NCBI RefSeq assembly: GCF_002001085.1
Contig: NZ_MUNU01000011.1
Span: forward strand, 58,348-122,347
Length of the DNA stretch: 64,000 nucleotides
Source of the DNA: Rhodanobacter sp. B05
GTDB taxonomy: Bacteria > Pseudomonadota > Gammaproteobacteria > Xanthomonadales > Rhodanobacteraceae
Reading direction: 5' to 3'
Shown: in pieces, positions 51,388 to 60,451 of the stretch
How positions within the stretch are numbered: position 1 is the first letter of the stretch
Layout: each line of letters opens with the position of its first letter
Notes under the pieces: model-generated
The model's database searches: none
Told to the model about the DNA's origin: nothing
What the model saw: the letters and a program-made list of their open reading frames with translations, nothing else
Position numbers and translations under genes: made by a program

Positions 51388-52639
51388 CTTTCAGCATGTC
51401 CTTCACCGCGTCGTAGCTGCCGTCGTTGGCGGCGGCCGGAATGCCCAGCAGGTGGGTCATCAGCGGATAGACGTCCACATTCGGGAACGCGGGCACCACG
51501 ACGCGCCGGCGAAACGCCGGTCCGTGCGCGATGAACAGTGCGCGCATCTGCGGTGCGGCATTGTCGTAGCCGTGGTCGCCCAGCATCGGCTTTTCGCCGT
51601 GCAGCATCTGCTTGCGATGGCTGACGATCAGCCAACCCACCTGGGCCGAGCAGACCACCCGGGGCACGCGCGGATTGTGTCCATAGTGATAGCGGGCGGG
51701 AATCCGTGATTTCTTCCAGCAGGTCATGTGCGGATGCGCCTTCAGCAGGTCGCTGTCCAGCTCGGCCTCGTGGCCGGGAGCCGGATCGATCCCGGCCACC
51801 GCACCGGTCGACACCACCTGCGCATGGGCTGTGTCGATCAGGTCGTCAAGCTGGATGCGCTGGTTCAGCGGCGTCGCCGCCATGCCGTGGTCGGCCAGCA
51901 CGATCAGGTTGAGGTGATCGACCAGGCCGCGCTGGCGCAATCCGGCCACCAGCCGGGCCAGCGCCGCGTCGACCTGGCGCAGGGCCTGGTTCAGCTGCGG
52001 CGAATCGGGGCCGTAATCGTGGCCGGCGCTGTCGACACCCTCGAAATACAGCGTCAGGAACGCGGGCCGCTGCGCGGCTGGCAGATCCAGCCAGTGCAGG
52101 ACCTGGTCGACCCGCGCGTCGTACGGCATCTTGCTGTCGTAAGCGCGCCAGTGATCCGGTCGATGACCGTGGATGGCGGCCTCGGAGCCGGGCCAGAACA
52201 AGGTGGCGGTTTTCAGGCCATGGCGGTCGGCATCGGCCCAGATCGGTTCGGCCTCGCCCCACCAGCGGCCGTCGCCGACGGCCTTGCGGTTGGCAAGCGA
52301 GAACGTGCCCAGCACGGGGTCGACCATGTCGTTGTCGACGATGCCATGGCTGTCCGGGTAGCGGCCGGTGACGATGGTGTAGTGGTTCGGGAAGGTCAGC
52401 GAGGGGAACGAGGGCTGCATCCACTGCGCACGCACGCCGGTGTCGGCCAGCATTCGCAGGGTCGGGTTGAGGCCGCGGTCGAGGTAGTCGGCGCGATAGC
52501 CGTCGATCGAGATCAGCAGCAGCGGGGCGGGCTGGCTCGAGCCTGCTTCGGCGGGAGTCGTGCTGCTCGATGGCTGGTGGGCGCAGCCGAGGCAGCCGGC
52601 AACGAACGCGCAAAGCAGCAGGCGAAACAGGAATTTCAT
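51377..52639 (-). CDS. Nucleotide pyrophosphatase/phosphodiesterase (NPP family) lipoprotein
   Basis: This 420-residue alkaline-phosphatase-superfamily enzyme has a lipoprotein signal (lipobox VAGC, C16). The catalytic region is SIDGYRADYLDRGL (D46), SFPSLTFPNHYTIVTGRYPDSHGI (nucleophile T82, N85), VDSAGHDYGPDS, LADHGMA and LGDHGYDNA, giving the two-zinc site. It resembles the structurally studied Xanthomonas NPP, which hydrolyses nucleotide phosphodiesters outside the cytoplasm. The 3' end lies within a repeat element. Confidence 0.92.
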   Translation of the reverse strand: MKFLFRLLLCAFVAGCLGCAHQPSSSTTPAEAGSSQPAPLLLISIDGYRADYLDRGLNPTLRMLADTGVRAQWMQPSFPSLTFPNHYTIVTGRYPDSHGIVDNDMVDPVLGTFSLANRKAVGDGRWWGEAEPIWADADRHGLKTATLFWPGSEAAIHGHRPDHWRAYDSKMPYDARVDQVLHWLDLPAAQRPAFLTLYFEGVDSAGHDYGPDSPQLNQALRQVDAALARLVAGLRQRGLVDHLNLIVLADHGMAATPLNQRIQLDDLIDTAHAQVVSTGAVAGIDPAPGHEAELDSDLLKAHPHMTCWKKSRIPARYHYGHNPRVPRVVCSAQVGWLIVSHRKQMLHGEKPMLGDHGYDNAAPQMRALFIAHGPAFRRRVVVPAFPNVDVYPLMTHLLGIPAAANDGSYDAVKDMLKAGI

Positions 52640-52695
52640 GTGTGGGGTCTCAAACTGGGCTCAACCGTCCCACATGATTGCGCAGAGTTACGGCC

Positions 52696-53121
52696 ATGGC
52701 ACGCATTGTCCTGTTCCATCGCACGCTTCGATCGCTGTTGATCGGCGCCGTCGTGCTGGCGCCCGTCGGTTTCGCCGCTGCGTGGCAATCCACGACACGG
52801 CCCTCCGCGAGGCCGCCCGTTGTGCTGCCGCCACCCTCGGACGCGCAGTTCCAGCAGGCTGCCCGCCAGCAGCAGGTGAATGACCAGTTGCAGAAAAGCC
52901 AGCTGGAGCAGCAGCTGCATCAGTCCGTTGCCGACCAGGCCAAACGGCCGGGTGCGAAGGATCCGGCCTTGCAGCGGCAACTGGATCAGGCCGATCAGGC
53001 GCAGCACGATCGCGATCGCGCGGCACGGCAGGATCTCGTCGAGCGCTATCGAAACCAGGCCGCCTCGCTGCCGCGGGTGATACCGCAGGACGCGCCGGCG
53101 GCAGCGCGCAGCGGCGGCTGA
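52696..53121 (+). CDS. Secreted Gln-rich helical protein of unknown function
   Basis: This 141-residue protein has a signal peptide (SLLIGAVVLAPVGFAAAW), a Pro-rich stretch (RPSARPPVVLPPPSD) and a long Gln/Asp/Arg-rich helical part (QQAARQQQVNDQLQKSQLEQ ... RQLDQADQAQHDRDRAARQD) that may form a coiled coil. I do not recognise the family. ATG 52696 is taken; the frame opens with TTG at 52678. It is divergent from the NPP gene and converges on the Lnt-like gene. Confidence 0.6.
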   Translation: MARIVLFHRTLRSLLIGAVVLAPVGFAAAWQSTTRPSARPPVVLPPPSDAQFQQAARQQQVNDQLQKSQLEQQLHQSVADQAKRPGAKDPALQRQLDQADQAQHDRDRAARQDLVERYRNQAASLPRVIPQDAPAAARSGG

Positions 53122-53126
53122 TCAGC

Positions 53127-54551
53127 TCATCCGGTACGGCGCGGACGCACGGCCTGGACCAGCAGCGCCAGCAGTGCCGCCAGGTCGAGCCATGCAAACC
53201 AGTTGCCCCAGCGCCCGTAAAGCGTGCGCGTTTCACGCAACGGCAGATCGCCGACCAGCTCGGCATCGTGCGTTTCGCTTGAGGCCTCGGCCACCACGCG
53301 ACCGCGGTCGTCGCTCAGCGTGAGGCGGCCCGAACGGGCGGCGCGCGCAATCGCGAAACCGCTTTCCACGCCGCGCATGATTGCCATGCGACTGTGCAGC
53401 CAGCCATCGATCCTGAAGTCCCATGCCGGTACCAGCAGCAGTTGCGCGTCGCGCGCCGCGTAGGCCCGACCGATGCCCTGGAAATCCATGTCCTTGCAGA
53501 TCGCCAGGCCCGTGCGCGGCGTGCCATCCAGCATCCGATAGTTCTGGCCGGGCGTGTAGTGGTCTTCGAAGCCGGGGATCAGGTGATGCTTGTGGTAGGT
53601 GAGCGGAGTGGCGGAGGCCGGCTGGAACACCATCACGCTGTTGTGTTCGGCCTGCGGGTTGCTCTTGTCGTCGATGCCGACGTCCAGGATCAGGTTTCGC
53701 CGGGTCGCCAGATCCGCGAACACGGGGATCGTGGTGTCCATGGTGGCGAACGAAGTCTCCGGGATCAGGACGACGCGGGCACCCTGGTCGGCGAGATGGT
53801 CGATCGCCTCGACGTAGCGCGCTTCGAGGGTCCGCCCCTGCGCCTCGTGCAGAGCAGGCCGGATCGGCTTTTCCAGCGACACCAGGCCGATGCGCAGGCT
53901 CGCCGTGGCCGGTGCCTGCAGACGCCAGGCGCCATAGCCGATCACTGCAACCAGCAGCAGGGCGGTAACCGCGAGGACCCCGGCACGGGCGCGCCCCGGT
54001 GCGTTCGGCGAGCACTGCACGGCCAGCGCGGAAGGCACCAGCAGGAGCAGGAAGCTGATGCCCCATATTCCGCTGAGCGCGGCCACCTGCAGGATCGGCA
54101 GCGCATCCATCTGGGTGTAGCTGATGCTGCCAAACGTGCCGTGCGGGGACAACTGCGTGTTGATGTACTCGATCGCCACCCACAGCACCGGCGCCGCCAA
54201 TGCCGCCGCGCCCGGGCGACCTCGCGCCAGCAGGCGCCGGAACAGCAGGGTGCACAAGGCCAGCGCGATTCCCGGCCCGGCGATCGCCGGCACGATCGTG
54301 CTGGCGGGCAGGCCGATATAGCCGTGCAGGTACGTCCACTGGTTCAGTCCGCCCACCGCATAAGCCGCGAATGCCGCCAATGCGGCCCAGCGTGCGCGCA
54401 CGCGTGGTGCGAGCAGCAGCACCGGAAGCGGTGCGAACCAGGTGAGCCACCATGCCGGGTGCAGCGCGCTGCCGAACCACCAGCCGAGCGCCGAAAACAG
54501 CACGGCGGCCACGCCCAGCGCCAACCGCCTGCGGTCAATGCCTGATGCCAT
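53127..54551 (-). CDS. Lnt-like apolipoprotein N-acyltransferase paralogue
   Basis: This 474-residue protein has about six N-terminal TM segments (1-200), a C-terminal nitrilase-fold domain (about 215-440) and a final TM segment, the layout of Lnt. The catalytic Glu, Lys and Cys are visible in VVLIPETSFATM, PLTYHKHHLIPGFE and GLAICKDMDFQGIG. True Lnt N-acylates lipoproteins and usually lies beside corC. This gene is instead coupled to a TetR regulator, with the ATG at 54551 inside the tetR end by 17 bp. It is likely a second, conditionally expressed acyltransferase. Confidence 0.82.
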   Translation of the reverse strand: MASGIDRRRLALGVAAVLFSALGWWFGSALHPAWWLTWFAPLPVLLLAPRVRARWAALAAFAAYAVGGLNQWTYLHGYIGLPASTIVPAIAGPGIALALCTLLFRRLLARGRPGAAALAAPVLWVAIEYINTQLSPHGTFGSISYTQMDALPILQVAALSGIWGISFLLLLVPSALAVQCSPNAPGRARAGVLAVTALLLVAVIGYGAWRLQAPATASLRIGLVSLEKPIRPALHEAQGRTLEARYVEAIDHLADQGARVVLIPETSFATMDTTIPVFADLATRRNLILDVGIDDKSNPQAEHNSVMVFQPASATPLTYHKHHLIPGFEDHYTPGQNYRMLDGTPRTGLAICKDMDFQGIGRAYAARDAQLLLVPAWDFRIDGWLHSRMAIMRGVESGFAIARAARSGRLTLSDDRGRVVAEASSETHDAELVGDLPLRETRTLYGRWGNWFAWLDLAALLALLVQAVRPRRTG

Positions 54552-55116
54552 CGATCAACCTCCACAGTGATTCCAGATAGAACGTGCGGAACTGTGTTTC
54601 GTCGTAGCTGAAACGTCCGGCACGGTACAGCGCGATCAGTCCATGCGAATGCGCCCACAGCGTCATCGCCACGTCCCACGGATCGTCCCGCTTCAGCACG
54701 CCAAGCCGCATACCTTCGGCGACCGCATCGGCAACGACGTTGAGTGTGGGCGACTGGCGTGCACGGAAGTCCTCGGGAAAGCGCCGCGCATCGTCGCGGC
54801 GCGTTGAGAACGCGTGGTCGAACAGATGCGGATGCGCCAGCGCGTAATCCAGGTACGGCTCCAGCAACGCGAGCAGGCGCTTGAGGATGTCCGGATGCGT
54901 CGAGCGCGCTTCCCATTCATGCGCGACGGTGTTGAAACTGTCGTCCGACAGCCGCTTCAGCAACGCCTCGCGATTCGGAAAGTGCCGGTAGATCGCCATC
55001 GGCGTGATGCCGACCAGCTCGGCGACGCGGCGCATGCTCACGGCGTCGGCACCTTCGCGATCGAACAGCTTGTGCGCGGCGCGCAGGATCTTTTCCGGCG
55101 TGGTGAGTTTCTGCAT
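54535..55116 (-). CDS. TetR-family regulator of the Lnt-like gene
   Basis: This 193-residue regulator has an N-terminal HTH (TPEKILRAAHKLFDREGADAVSMRRVAELVGITPMAIYRHFPNREALL, split across about residues 6-53) and an all-helical ligand domain (LFDHAFSTRRDDARRFPEDFRARQ ... WAHSHGLIALYRAGRF). ATG 55116 (MQKLTTPEK) sits inside a 19-bp palindrome. No Shine-Dalgarno precedes it, and the promoter places transcription start at or beside the ATG, so the mRNA looks leaderless. It likely represses itself and the downstream Lnt-like gene until a small, probably lipophilic, ligand binds; that ligand is unknown. Confidence 0.88.
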   Translation of the reverse strand: MQKLTTPEKILRAAHKLFDREGADAVSMRRVAELVGITPMAIYRHFPNREALLKRLSDDSFNTVAHEWEARSTHPDILKRLLALLEPYLDYALAHPHLFDHAFSTRRDDARRFPEDFRARQSPTLNVVADAVAEGMRLGVLKRDDPWDVAMTLWAHSHGLIALYRAGRFSYDETQFRTFYLESLWRLIDGIRH

Positions 55117-55152
55117 GTATACAGTGTATACATGCAATTTTGGAGGCGTCAA
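55115..55152 (-). promoter_or_regulatory. tetR promoter with overlapping 19-bp operator
   Basis: The operator ATGTATACAGTGTATACAT (55115-55133) has perfect 8-bp arms around AGT. On the minus strand the -35 is TTGACG (55147-55152) and the -10 is TATACA (55125-55130), 16 bp apart; the -10 lies in one arm. Only 8 bp separate the -10 from the ATG at 55116. A TetR dimer here would block polymerase. Confidence 0.75.
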
Positions 55153-55200
55153 GATCGAGAGGGCCGGGCAGAATCAGGTGGTGGCGCTCCTCCCCAAGCC

Positions 55201-55226
55201 GTCATTCCGGCGAAGGCCGGAATGAC
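55201..55226. repeat. GTCATTCCGGC hairpin repeat
   Basis: GTCATTCCGGC (55201-55211) and GCCGGAATGAC (55216-55226) form a perfect 11-bp stem with loop GAAG. This dispersed palindrome is common in many high-GC proteobacteria. It lies between the tetR promoter and the 3' end of ogt. Confidence 0.8.
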
Positions 55227-55268
55227 AGCAAGGGGGGCGAATGACAAGTGGGTACGGCGAATCCGCGG

Positions 55269-55784
55269 CTACATCGGACCGATGAACAAGTCGCCCCGCG
55301 CAACGCGATCTTCCATCGCCAGCAGGTAACGCTTCGTCGGCAGCCCGCCGCCGAAACCGGTGAGGCTGCCGTCGGCGCCGATCACGCGATGGCACGGCAG
55401 CACGATCGGCAACGGATTGCGACCGTTCGCGGCGCCGACCGCGCGCACCGCCAGCGGCTTGTCGATGCGTCGGGCCAGCTCGCCGTAACTGATCGTGATG
55501 CCGTACGGAATCCGTCCGAGTTCTTCCCACACCTCAAGCTGGAACGGCGTGCCGACGGGATGCAGCGGCAGCTCGAAGTGCTGGCGCTCACCGGCGAAAT
55601 ATTCCTCCAGCTGCACGCGCGCGAATTTCAGTGGCGCGGCGGCGCGGACCCAGCCCGCATGCGCCTGCTTCGGATGGCGTTGGCGCTCGAACCAGATCTC
55701 GCGCAGGCCGTGGCTGTCCGCGACCAGGCGCAGCGTGCCGACCGGGCTGTCCATCTCATCGTAGTAGGTGGTGTCTGCGTTCAT
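55269..55784 (-). CDS. ogt: Methylated-DNA-protein-cysteine methyltransferase
   Basis: This 171-residue suicide enzyme removes O6-methyl groups from guanine. The acceptor is in the invariant [19 protein letters not shown], and the DNA-binding block is [29 protein letters not shown] ribosome-binding site precedes ATG 55784, which overlaps the stop of the Ada-AlkA fusion by one base. The two products together supply the functions of E. coli Ada plus AlkA. Confidence 0.95.
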   Translation of the reverse strand: MNADTTYYDEMDSPVGTLRLVADSHGLREIWFERQRHPKQAHAGWVRAAAPLKFARVQLEEYFAGERQHFELPLHPVGTPFQLEVWEELGRIPYGITISYGELARRIDKPLAVRAVGAANGRNPLPIVLPCHRVIGADGSLTGFGGGLPTKRYLLAMEDRVARGDLFIGPM

Positions 55785-57289
55785 CACTTCCTCCGTGTTG
55801 CCGTGCTGACGTCGCCGGTGCTGCGCCACAGGTGCATCACCGCATACGCGCGCCACGGGCGCCATGCCTCGGCCAGCGCGGTCAGCGCCTTCGTGCTCAA
55901 CTCGGGTGCGTCGCCGGCCGCGGCACGACGCAGGATCAGGTCGGCGGCGGGGAACGCATCGGGATGGCTCAGCGCGCGCATCGCCATGTAATGCGCGGTC
56001 CATTCGCCGATGCCCGGCAACGCCACCCAGTGCGCCACGAAATCCTCCAGCGGCTGCTCGGGGCGGAAGTCCGCGCGGCCGTCGAGCAGCGCCTGCGCGA
56101 TGCCGCGGATCGTGGCGGCACGGGCGGTGGTCACGCCGATCTCGCGCAGATCGGCGTCGGCCAGTTGCGCCGGCGTGGGGAACAGGCGCTCCAGCCCGCT
56201 CGGCAACGGCGCACTCAGCGTGCTGCCGTAACGCTGCACGATGCGCGTCGCCAGCGTGCGTGCCGCGGCCACGCTCACCTGCTGGCCGAGCACGGCGCGC
56301 ACCGCGATCTCGAAACCATCCCAGCCGCCCGGCAGACGCTGGCCAGGGTGCCTGCGCAGCATCGGTTTCAGTACCTGGCTGGCGCCGAGCGTGGCGGCGA
56401 TCACGCGCGGATCGGCATCGAGGTCGAACATGCGCCGCAGCCGCGTGACCAGCGGCAGCAACTGCGCGGTTTGCGCACCGTGCAATTCCAGTTTCAACGC
56501 ATGCCCGCCGGCGTGCCCGGCTTCCGGCCATGCGCTCAGGCGCAACCATCCCGCCGCATCGGTGCTGCCGAACACGCGCAGGTAGGCGTGTTCATCGACC
56601 TGCTCGACACCGGGCAGCGCGCGCGTGCGCAGGAACGCGAGCAGCGCTGCAAAATCGTACGGCGGCCGATAGCCCAGGCGAAGCACCAGTCCACTGGCGG
56701 GCGCGGTCGGCGGCCGCCGACGCAGTTCGCGCGGCGGCATCCGGTTCGCCTGCGCAAACGCGGCGTTGAAGCGGCGCAGGCTGGCAAAGCCCGAAGCCAG
56801 CGCCACTTCGGTCACCGGCAACGCCGTTTCGGTCAGCAACTGCTTCGCGAACAGCAGGCGGCGCGTGGTGTGCACATCGATCGGCGGCGCGCCGAGATGC
56901 GCCACGAACAGGCGGCGCAATTGTCGGGCGCCGACGCCGACCCGCTGCGCCAGGTCGTCCAGCGATTGCTCCGCCAGTGCGCCCGCGTCGATCAGTTTCA
57001 GCGCACGCGCCACCACGTGTTCGCCGCGATGCCAAACGGCATTGCCTGGCGCCAGTTCCGGCCGGCAACGCAGGCACGGGCGGAAGCCCGCCGCCTCGGC
57101 CGCGGCGGCGCTGGCGTAGTAGCGGATGTTCGCCGGTTTCGGCGCCGGCGCCGGGCATACCGGCCGGCAGTAGATCCGCGTGCTGGTGACGGCGGTGAAG
57201 AACAGCCCGTCGAAGCGCGCATCGCGGCTCAGGCGAGCCTGTTCGCAGACGGTGTGGGCGGGCAGGGTGGCGATCGGCGATTCGGACAT
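55784..57289 (-). CDS. Ada regulatory domain fused to AlkA 3-methyladenine DNA glycosylase
   Basis: This 501-residue protein has an N-terminal Ada zinc domain (about 15-85) with C41, C45, C72 and C75 ([20 protein letters not shown]); C41 is the likely methyl-phosphotriester acceptor. An AraC-type HTH follows (about 90-185), then the AlkA N-terminal domain and the HhH-GPD glycosylase domain ([17 protein letters not shown]), whose catalytic Asp lies in [10 protein letters not shown]. It senses methylation damage and excises alkylated bases. It lacks the Ada C-terminal Ogt domain, which is encoded by the next gene. Confidence 0.93.
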   Translation of the reverse strand: MSESPIATLPAHTVCEQARLSRDARFDGLFFTAVTSTRIYCRPVCPAPAPKPANIRYYASAAAAEAAGFRPCLRCRPELAPGNAVWHRGEHVVARALKLIDAGALAEQSLDDLAQRVGVGARQLRRLFVAHLGAPPIDVHTTRRLLFAKQLLTETALPVTEVALASGFASLRRFNAAFAQANRMPPRELRRRPPTAPASGLVLRLGYRPPYDFAALLAFLRTRALPGVEQVDEHAYLRVFGSTDAAGWLRLSAWPEAGHAGGHALKLELHGAQTAQLLPLVTRLRRMFDLDADPRVIAATLGASQVLKPMLRRHPGQRLPGGWDGFEIAVRAVLGQQVSVAAARTLATRIVQRYGSTLSAPLPSGLERLFPTPAQLADADLREIGVTTARAATIRGIAQALLDGRADFRPEQPLEDFVAHWVALPGIGEWTAHYMAMRALSHPDAFPAADLILRRAAAGDAPELSTKALTALAEAWRPWRAYAVMHLWRSTGDVSTATRRK

Positions 57290-57492
57290 GCGTGCAGGCT
57301 AGCACCGCGGCGAGGGACAGACTCGCCGTTTTCGGACATCAATGGCGCAGGCTGGCCGTCGTTCCGGGATCGCTGTTCGCGATGCGGGCAACGGCACGCA
57401 AACAGGCCGGTCGGGGCGGCAAGTTCAACCGGCCAGGACATCAGTTCGCGTGACCGATCCACGCAATCATCGCGCGTGCTTCGCTACGGCGC

Positions 57493-58074
57493 TTACTTGA
57501 TCGGCGCCATCAGGTGCTCGTACGGTGTGCCGGCCCACATCACGTACGGTGCCGTCGTATCCGGATCTGCGTTTTTCGGATAGTTCGCATAGAACACCGG
57601 ATCCGCGCCGACGATCATGAAATGCGGCCCGGTCTTGATCCAGTGGTTGCCGCTTTCCGGTTTCTTCGCGTAGGGGTCCGTGTTGCTCGCATCCGTGCCA
57701 CCGGCCAGCATGTACATCATGCCGAGCTTGCCGGCCGGCGGCGGCTTGTGCGCCATGTACGCGTTCACCCATTCCATCGCGTTCTGGTCCATGCACATCG
57801 GGTCCGGCCCCGGCGTCGACGGGTTGTCCGGCATGCAGGTGAACCCGTTCGTGCCCTTGCGCAGTGTGCGCATCGTGCTATCCGCGCCCATCGCCACGAC
57901 GGTCGCCCCCTTCGCGACGCGCGCCGGTGCCGCGTGCATCGCGCTCGCGATCAATTGCGCATCGCTCGGTGCGGGACGCTCCGCCGCCAGCACGCCACCC
58001 CCGACGGCGAACAGGGCAGCGGCGACGATGGCTCCGTTTTTCCAGCTCTGTTTTTTCCAGCCTGTGGTACGCAT
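57493..58074 (-). CDS. Secreted conserved-type protein of unknown function
   Basis: This 193-residue protein has a signal peptide (KNGAIVAAALFAVGGGVLAAE) and a mature part with a CMPDN...MCMDQNAMEW segment and several Met and Gly-Pro runs; the rest includes MMYMLAGGTDASNTDPYA and PYVMWAGTPYEHLM. GAGGAGG precedes the ATG at 58074. I do not recognise the family. The two cysteines may form a periplasmic disulfide. It is a single gene beside a second small secreted protein. Confidence 0.7.
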   Translation of the reverse strand: MRTTGWKKQSWKNGAIVAAALFAVGGGVLAAERPAPSDAQLIASAMHAAPARVAKGATVVAMGADSTMRTLRKGTNGFTCMPDNPSTPGPDPMCMDQNAMEWVNAYMAHKPPPAGKLGMMYMLAGGTDASNTDPYAKKPESGNHWIKTGPHFMIVGADPVFYANYPKNADPDTTAPYVMWAGTPYEHLMAPIK

Positions 58075-58214
58075 GACAACCTCCTCACGTGACTTGTGAC
58101 GGTCACTCCGGGGTTCCCGCGAGAAGTCTGTGCCGCTGCCATGGCGTGGTCAATCGGCGCGATGGCCGGACCGGGCGGCGGCTGTCGGGACGCCTGTGCG
58201 CCGGCCGGCGTGGA

Positions 58215-58763
58215 TCAATTTATGCTTGCGGTGGCCGGGCAGTGAAGCTGGCGGCCAGCATGGAACGCGACGACATCCGCGTCGTTCGCCGGCTTGCCGG
58301 CGTCGCCGCCGTCGAACGCGACGCGCCAGGCGCCGTCGCCGGCACGGCGCCACACCGTCGCGAACCGGCCGATCACGTAGCGCGGCTTCGCGCCCGGTGC
58401 CGGATTCTCGAACAGGTACGCGCCGCTGGAATACGCCAGCGTGCCGTCGCCCGACGCCACGACCTGCTGCGGGTACCAGTCCACCCGCTGCGTCTTGCCC
58501 GCGATGAACTCCGCCCAGTGCTGCCGCACCGCGGCCAGTCCGCTTGTCGGCTGCGGCGTGTTTGCGTCGAAGATCGCGTCCGCCATGACGTGCTCGGCAA
58601 ATGCCGCCGGGTCATGCCGCTGCACGCTCTGCGCAAACGACAACTCGCGCTGCCAGACCTCGCACGCCGATTTGTCCGCGGCAGGCGGCGGCGTGGCCGC
58701 GAACGCGGCGGACGCGCAGGCGATCCATAACGGCAACAGCAGCAACCCGGCTTGGCGTGACAT
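58215..58763 (-). CDS. Secreted NTF2/SnoaL-like protein
   Basis: This 182-residue protein has a signal peptide (GLLLLPLWIACASAAFA) and an NTF2-like cone (FAQSVQRHDPAAFAEHVMADAIFDANTPQPTSGLAAVRQHWAEFI ... DGTLAYSSGAYLFENPAPGAKPRYVIGRFATVWRRAGDGAWRVAFD), the DUF4440 pattern. Such domains are often enzymes or ligand-binding scaffolds; no catalytic set is evident. GAGGAG precedes ATG 58763. It lies about 70 bp from the b561 gene on the same strand. Confidence 0.8.
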   Translation of the reverse strand: MSRQAGLLLLPLWIACASAAFAATPPPAADKSACEVWQRELSFAQSVQRHDPAAFAEHVMADAIFDANTPQPTSGLAAVRQHWAEFIAGKTQRVDWYPQQVVASGDGTLAYSSGAYLFENPAPGAKPRYVIGRFATVWRRAGDGAWRVAFDGGDAGKPANDADVVAFHAGRQLHCPATASIN

Positions 58764-58832
58764 CGGCGTTCTCCTCGTTCGTGGCGCGCTGCCGCAGCAT
58801 CCCGCGGTCGTCGCCGGGTTGCCAGTGCCGGA

Positions 58833-59369
58833 TCAACGCCGTCCGGTCATGCTCGACAACACGCCGTCGCGGCGGATCAGGCCGTGGTACAGCGCCGCCG
58901 CCATGTGCGCCAGGAACGTCAGGAACAGCAGCATCGCGAACCCGGTATGCAGGTGGCGCAGCACCGCGAACGCGACCGGGCTGGTCGGGAAGATCGGCGG
59001 CAGTCGCCACGACGCGCCGAGCATTACCGGATAGCCGCCAGCCGACAGCATCGCCCAGCCGATCAGCGGCATTGCCAGCATCAGGAAATACAGCAACCAG
59101 TGCGACGCCAGCGCGGCGAGTTTCTGCAACGCTGGCAGGTCCGCCGGCAGCGGCGGCGGCGGGTGTCGCAGGCGCACCGCCAGCCGCACGATCGCCAGGA
59201 TCAGGATCGCGATGCCGAGCGGCTTGTGGATGGCGAGCAGCCATTCGTGCCGCTCGGATACCGATGCCACCATGCCGACGCCGATGAACAGCATCGCCAC
59301 GATCATGCCGGCCATCAGCCAGTGCAGCACGCGGGCGGGCAGGGTGAACGTGCCGGTGGCGGGCGTCAT
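58833..59369 (-). CDS. Cytochrome b561-family membrane protein
   Basis: This 178-residue protein has four TM segments with haem-ligand histidines in RVLHWLMAG (H16), LLAIHKPLG (H48), RHLHTGFAM and LAHMAAALYH. It would carry electrons from quinol to a periplasmic acceptor. Its ATG overlaps the stop of the catalase-like gene (ATGA), so the two are coupled; the partner may receive the electrons. Confidence 0.9.
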   Translation of the reverse strand: MTPATGTFTLPARVLHWLMAGMIVAMLFIGVGMVASVSERHEWLLAIHKPLGIAILILAIVRLAVRLRHPPPPLPADLPALQKLAALASHWLLYFLMLAMPLIGWAMLSAGGYPVMLGASWRLPPIFPTSPVAFAVLRHLHTGFAMLLFLTFLAHMAAALYHGLIRRDGVLSSMTGRR

Positions 59370-60451
59370 GGCTGCTTCTCCGGTTGCGGCGCGACGGTGC
59401 CGGGCAAGTGCGCCTCTTCGCTGGTGCGGCGCAGGTAGGAATCGGCATAGGCGGCCGAACGCGCGGGCAGCAGCGGGTCGTCGGAGGCCTCGATGCCGTG
59501 GGGCAGCACCAGCGGGTCGTAGTTGATATCGCGGCAGGGACCGCTTTCCTGCGCTTGCGTCGCATCGATCACCAGCGTGCCGGCGTCGATCGTGCGGCGG
59601 TCGTCCGGCCACGCCTTCGTCGCGTCGTTGGTCGGGTCGCCTGCATTCGCGAGCGTGATCTGCAGCTGCCAGCGCAGTGGCCCACGGGTCAGGCGTTCGG
59701 CGAGATCCGCAGCCAGATAGTCCGCATCGCCGGCCTTGCCTGCATCGCCGCCACCATCGGTCGCCATCGGCACCATGCGCCAGCGCACCGGCTGGCGCGT
59801 GCCATGCGCATCGACGAACACGAAGGCGTTGAGGCTCCAGTAGCTCTCGGTGGCGAAGCTGGCGGATGGTTTCGCGGTCTTCGCCCACGCGCGGAACGCG
59901 GCCGTTTCCGGGTGCGCCGCGAAGAACGCCGCGACCTTCGCCGGGTCCGGCTTGCCGGTGGTGGGATCGGGTTGCTGCGCCTGCAACTGCGCGAAGAATG
60001 CCTGCGGTGCGGCCACCGGAAACACCGGCATGCTGTTCATGCCGGTACGCCATTGCTGGCCGTTCGCCTGCGTGAAGCGCAGCGCCATGCTGCGGATCGG
60101 CACGCTGCCGTCCGGCGCATACGGATTGCCGCCGGGGATCGCGAAGCGACCGACCAGCGGGGTGCGGCCGGCTGTGAATATCTGCGCGACGGAGTACGGC
60201 TGCGCATGGCCGTTGCTGTCGAAATAGCCGGTCATGCACACGCCTTTCGCATGATTGCGCCGGTAGCCGGCGAACGTGCCGGCGTTGTCCTGCAATTGGT
60301 CCACCAGCCGTTTCGGCGTGAGCCGCTGCGGCGCCAGCCAGCCGCCGACATAACCAAAAGCGGCCACGGTGACCGCCACCACGGCGGCAATCAGTGCCCA
60401 TGATCCGAGGTGACGGGTTGGCGATGTGTCCGGTGTGGAAGGGTTGTGCAT
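59366..60451 (-). CDS. Membrane-anchored catalase-family haem peroxidase (SrpA-like)
   Basis: This 361-residue protein has an N-terminal TM segment (about 16-36: GSWALIAAVVAVTVAAFGYVGGW) and a minimal catalase fold. The active-site His is in YRRNHAKGVCMTGYF and the haem-ligating Tyr in RSAAYADSYLRR (the RxxxY pattern). Motifs FTAGRTPLVGRFAIPGGNPYAPDG and VRSMALRF fit the SrpA subgroup. It lacks the long C-terminal parts of cytosolic catalases and likely acts at the periplasmic face as a peroxidase. It is coupled to cytochrome b561. Confidence 0.88.
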   Translation of the reverse strand: MHNPSTPDTSPTRHLGSWALIAAVVAVTVAAFGYVGGWLAPQRLTPKRLVDQLQDNAGTFAGYRRNHAKGVCMTGYFDSNGHAQPYSVAQIFTAGRTPLVGRFAIPGGNPYAPDGSVPIRSMALRFTQANGQQWRTGMNSMPVFPVAAPQAFFAQLQAQQPDPTTGKPDPAKVAAFFAAHPETAAFRAWAKTAKPSASFATESYWSLNAFVFVDAHGTRQPVRWRMVPMATDGGGDAGKAGDADYLAADLAERLTRGPLRWQLQITLANAGDPTNDATKAWPDDRRTIDAGTLVIDATQAQESGPCRDINYDPLVLPHGIEASDDPLLPARSAAYADSYLRRTSEEAHLPGTVAPQPEKQP

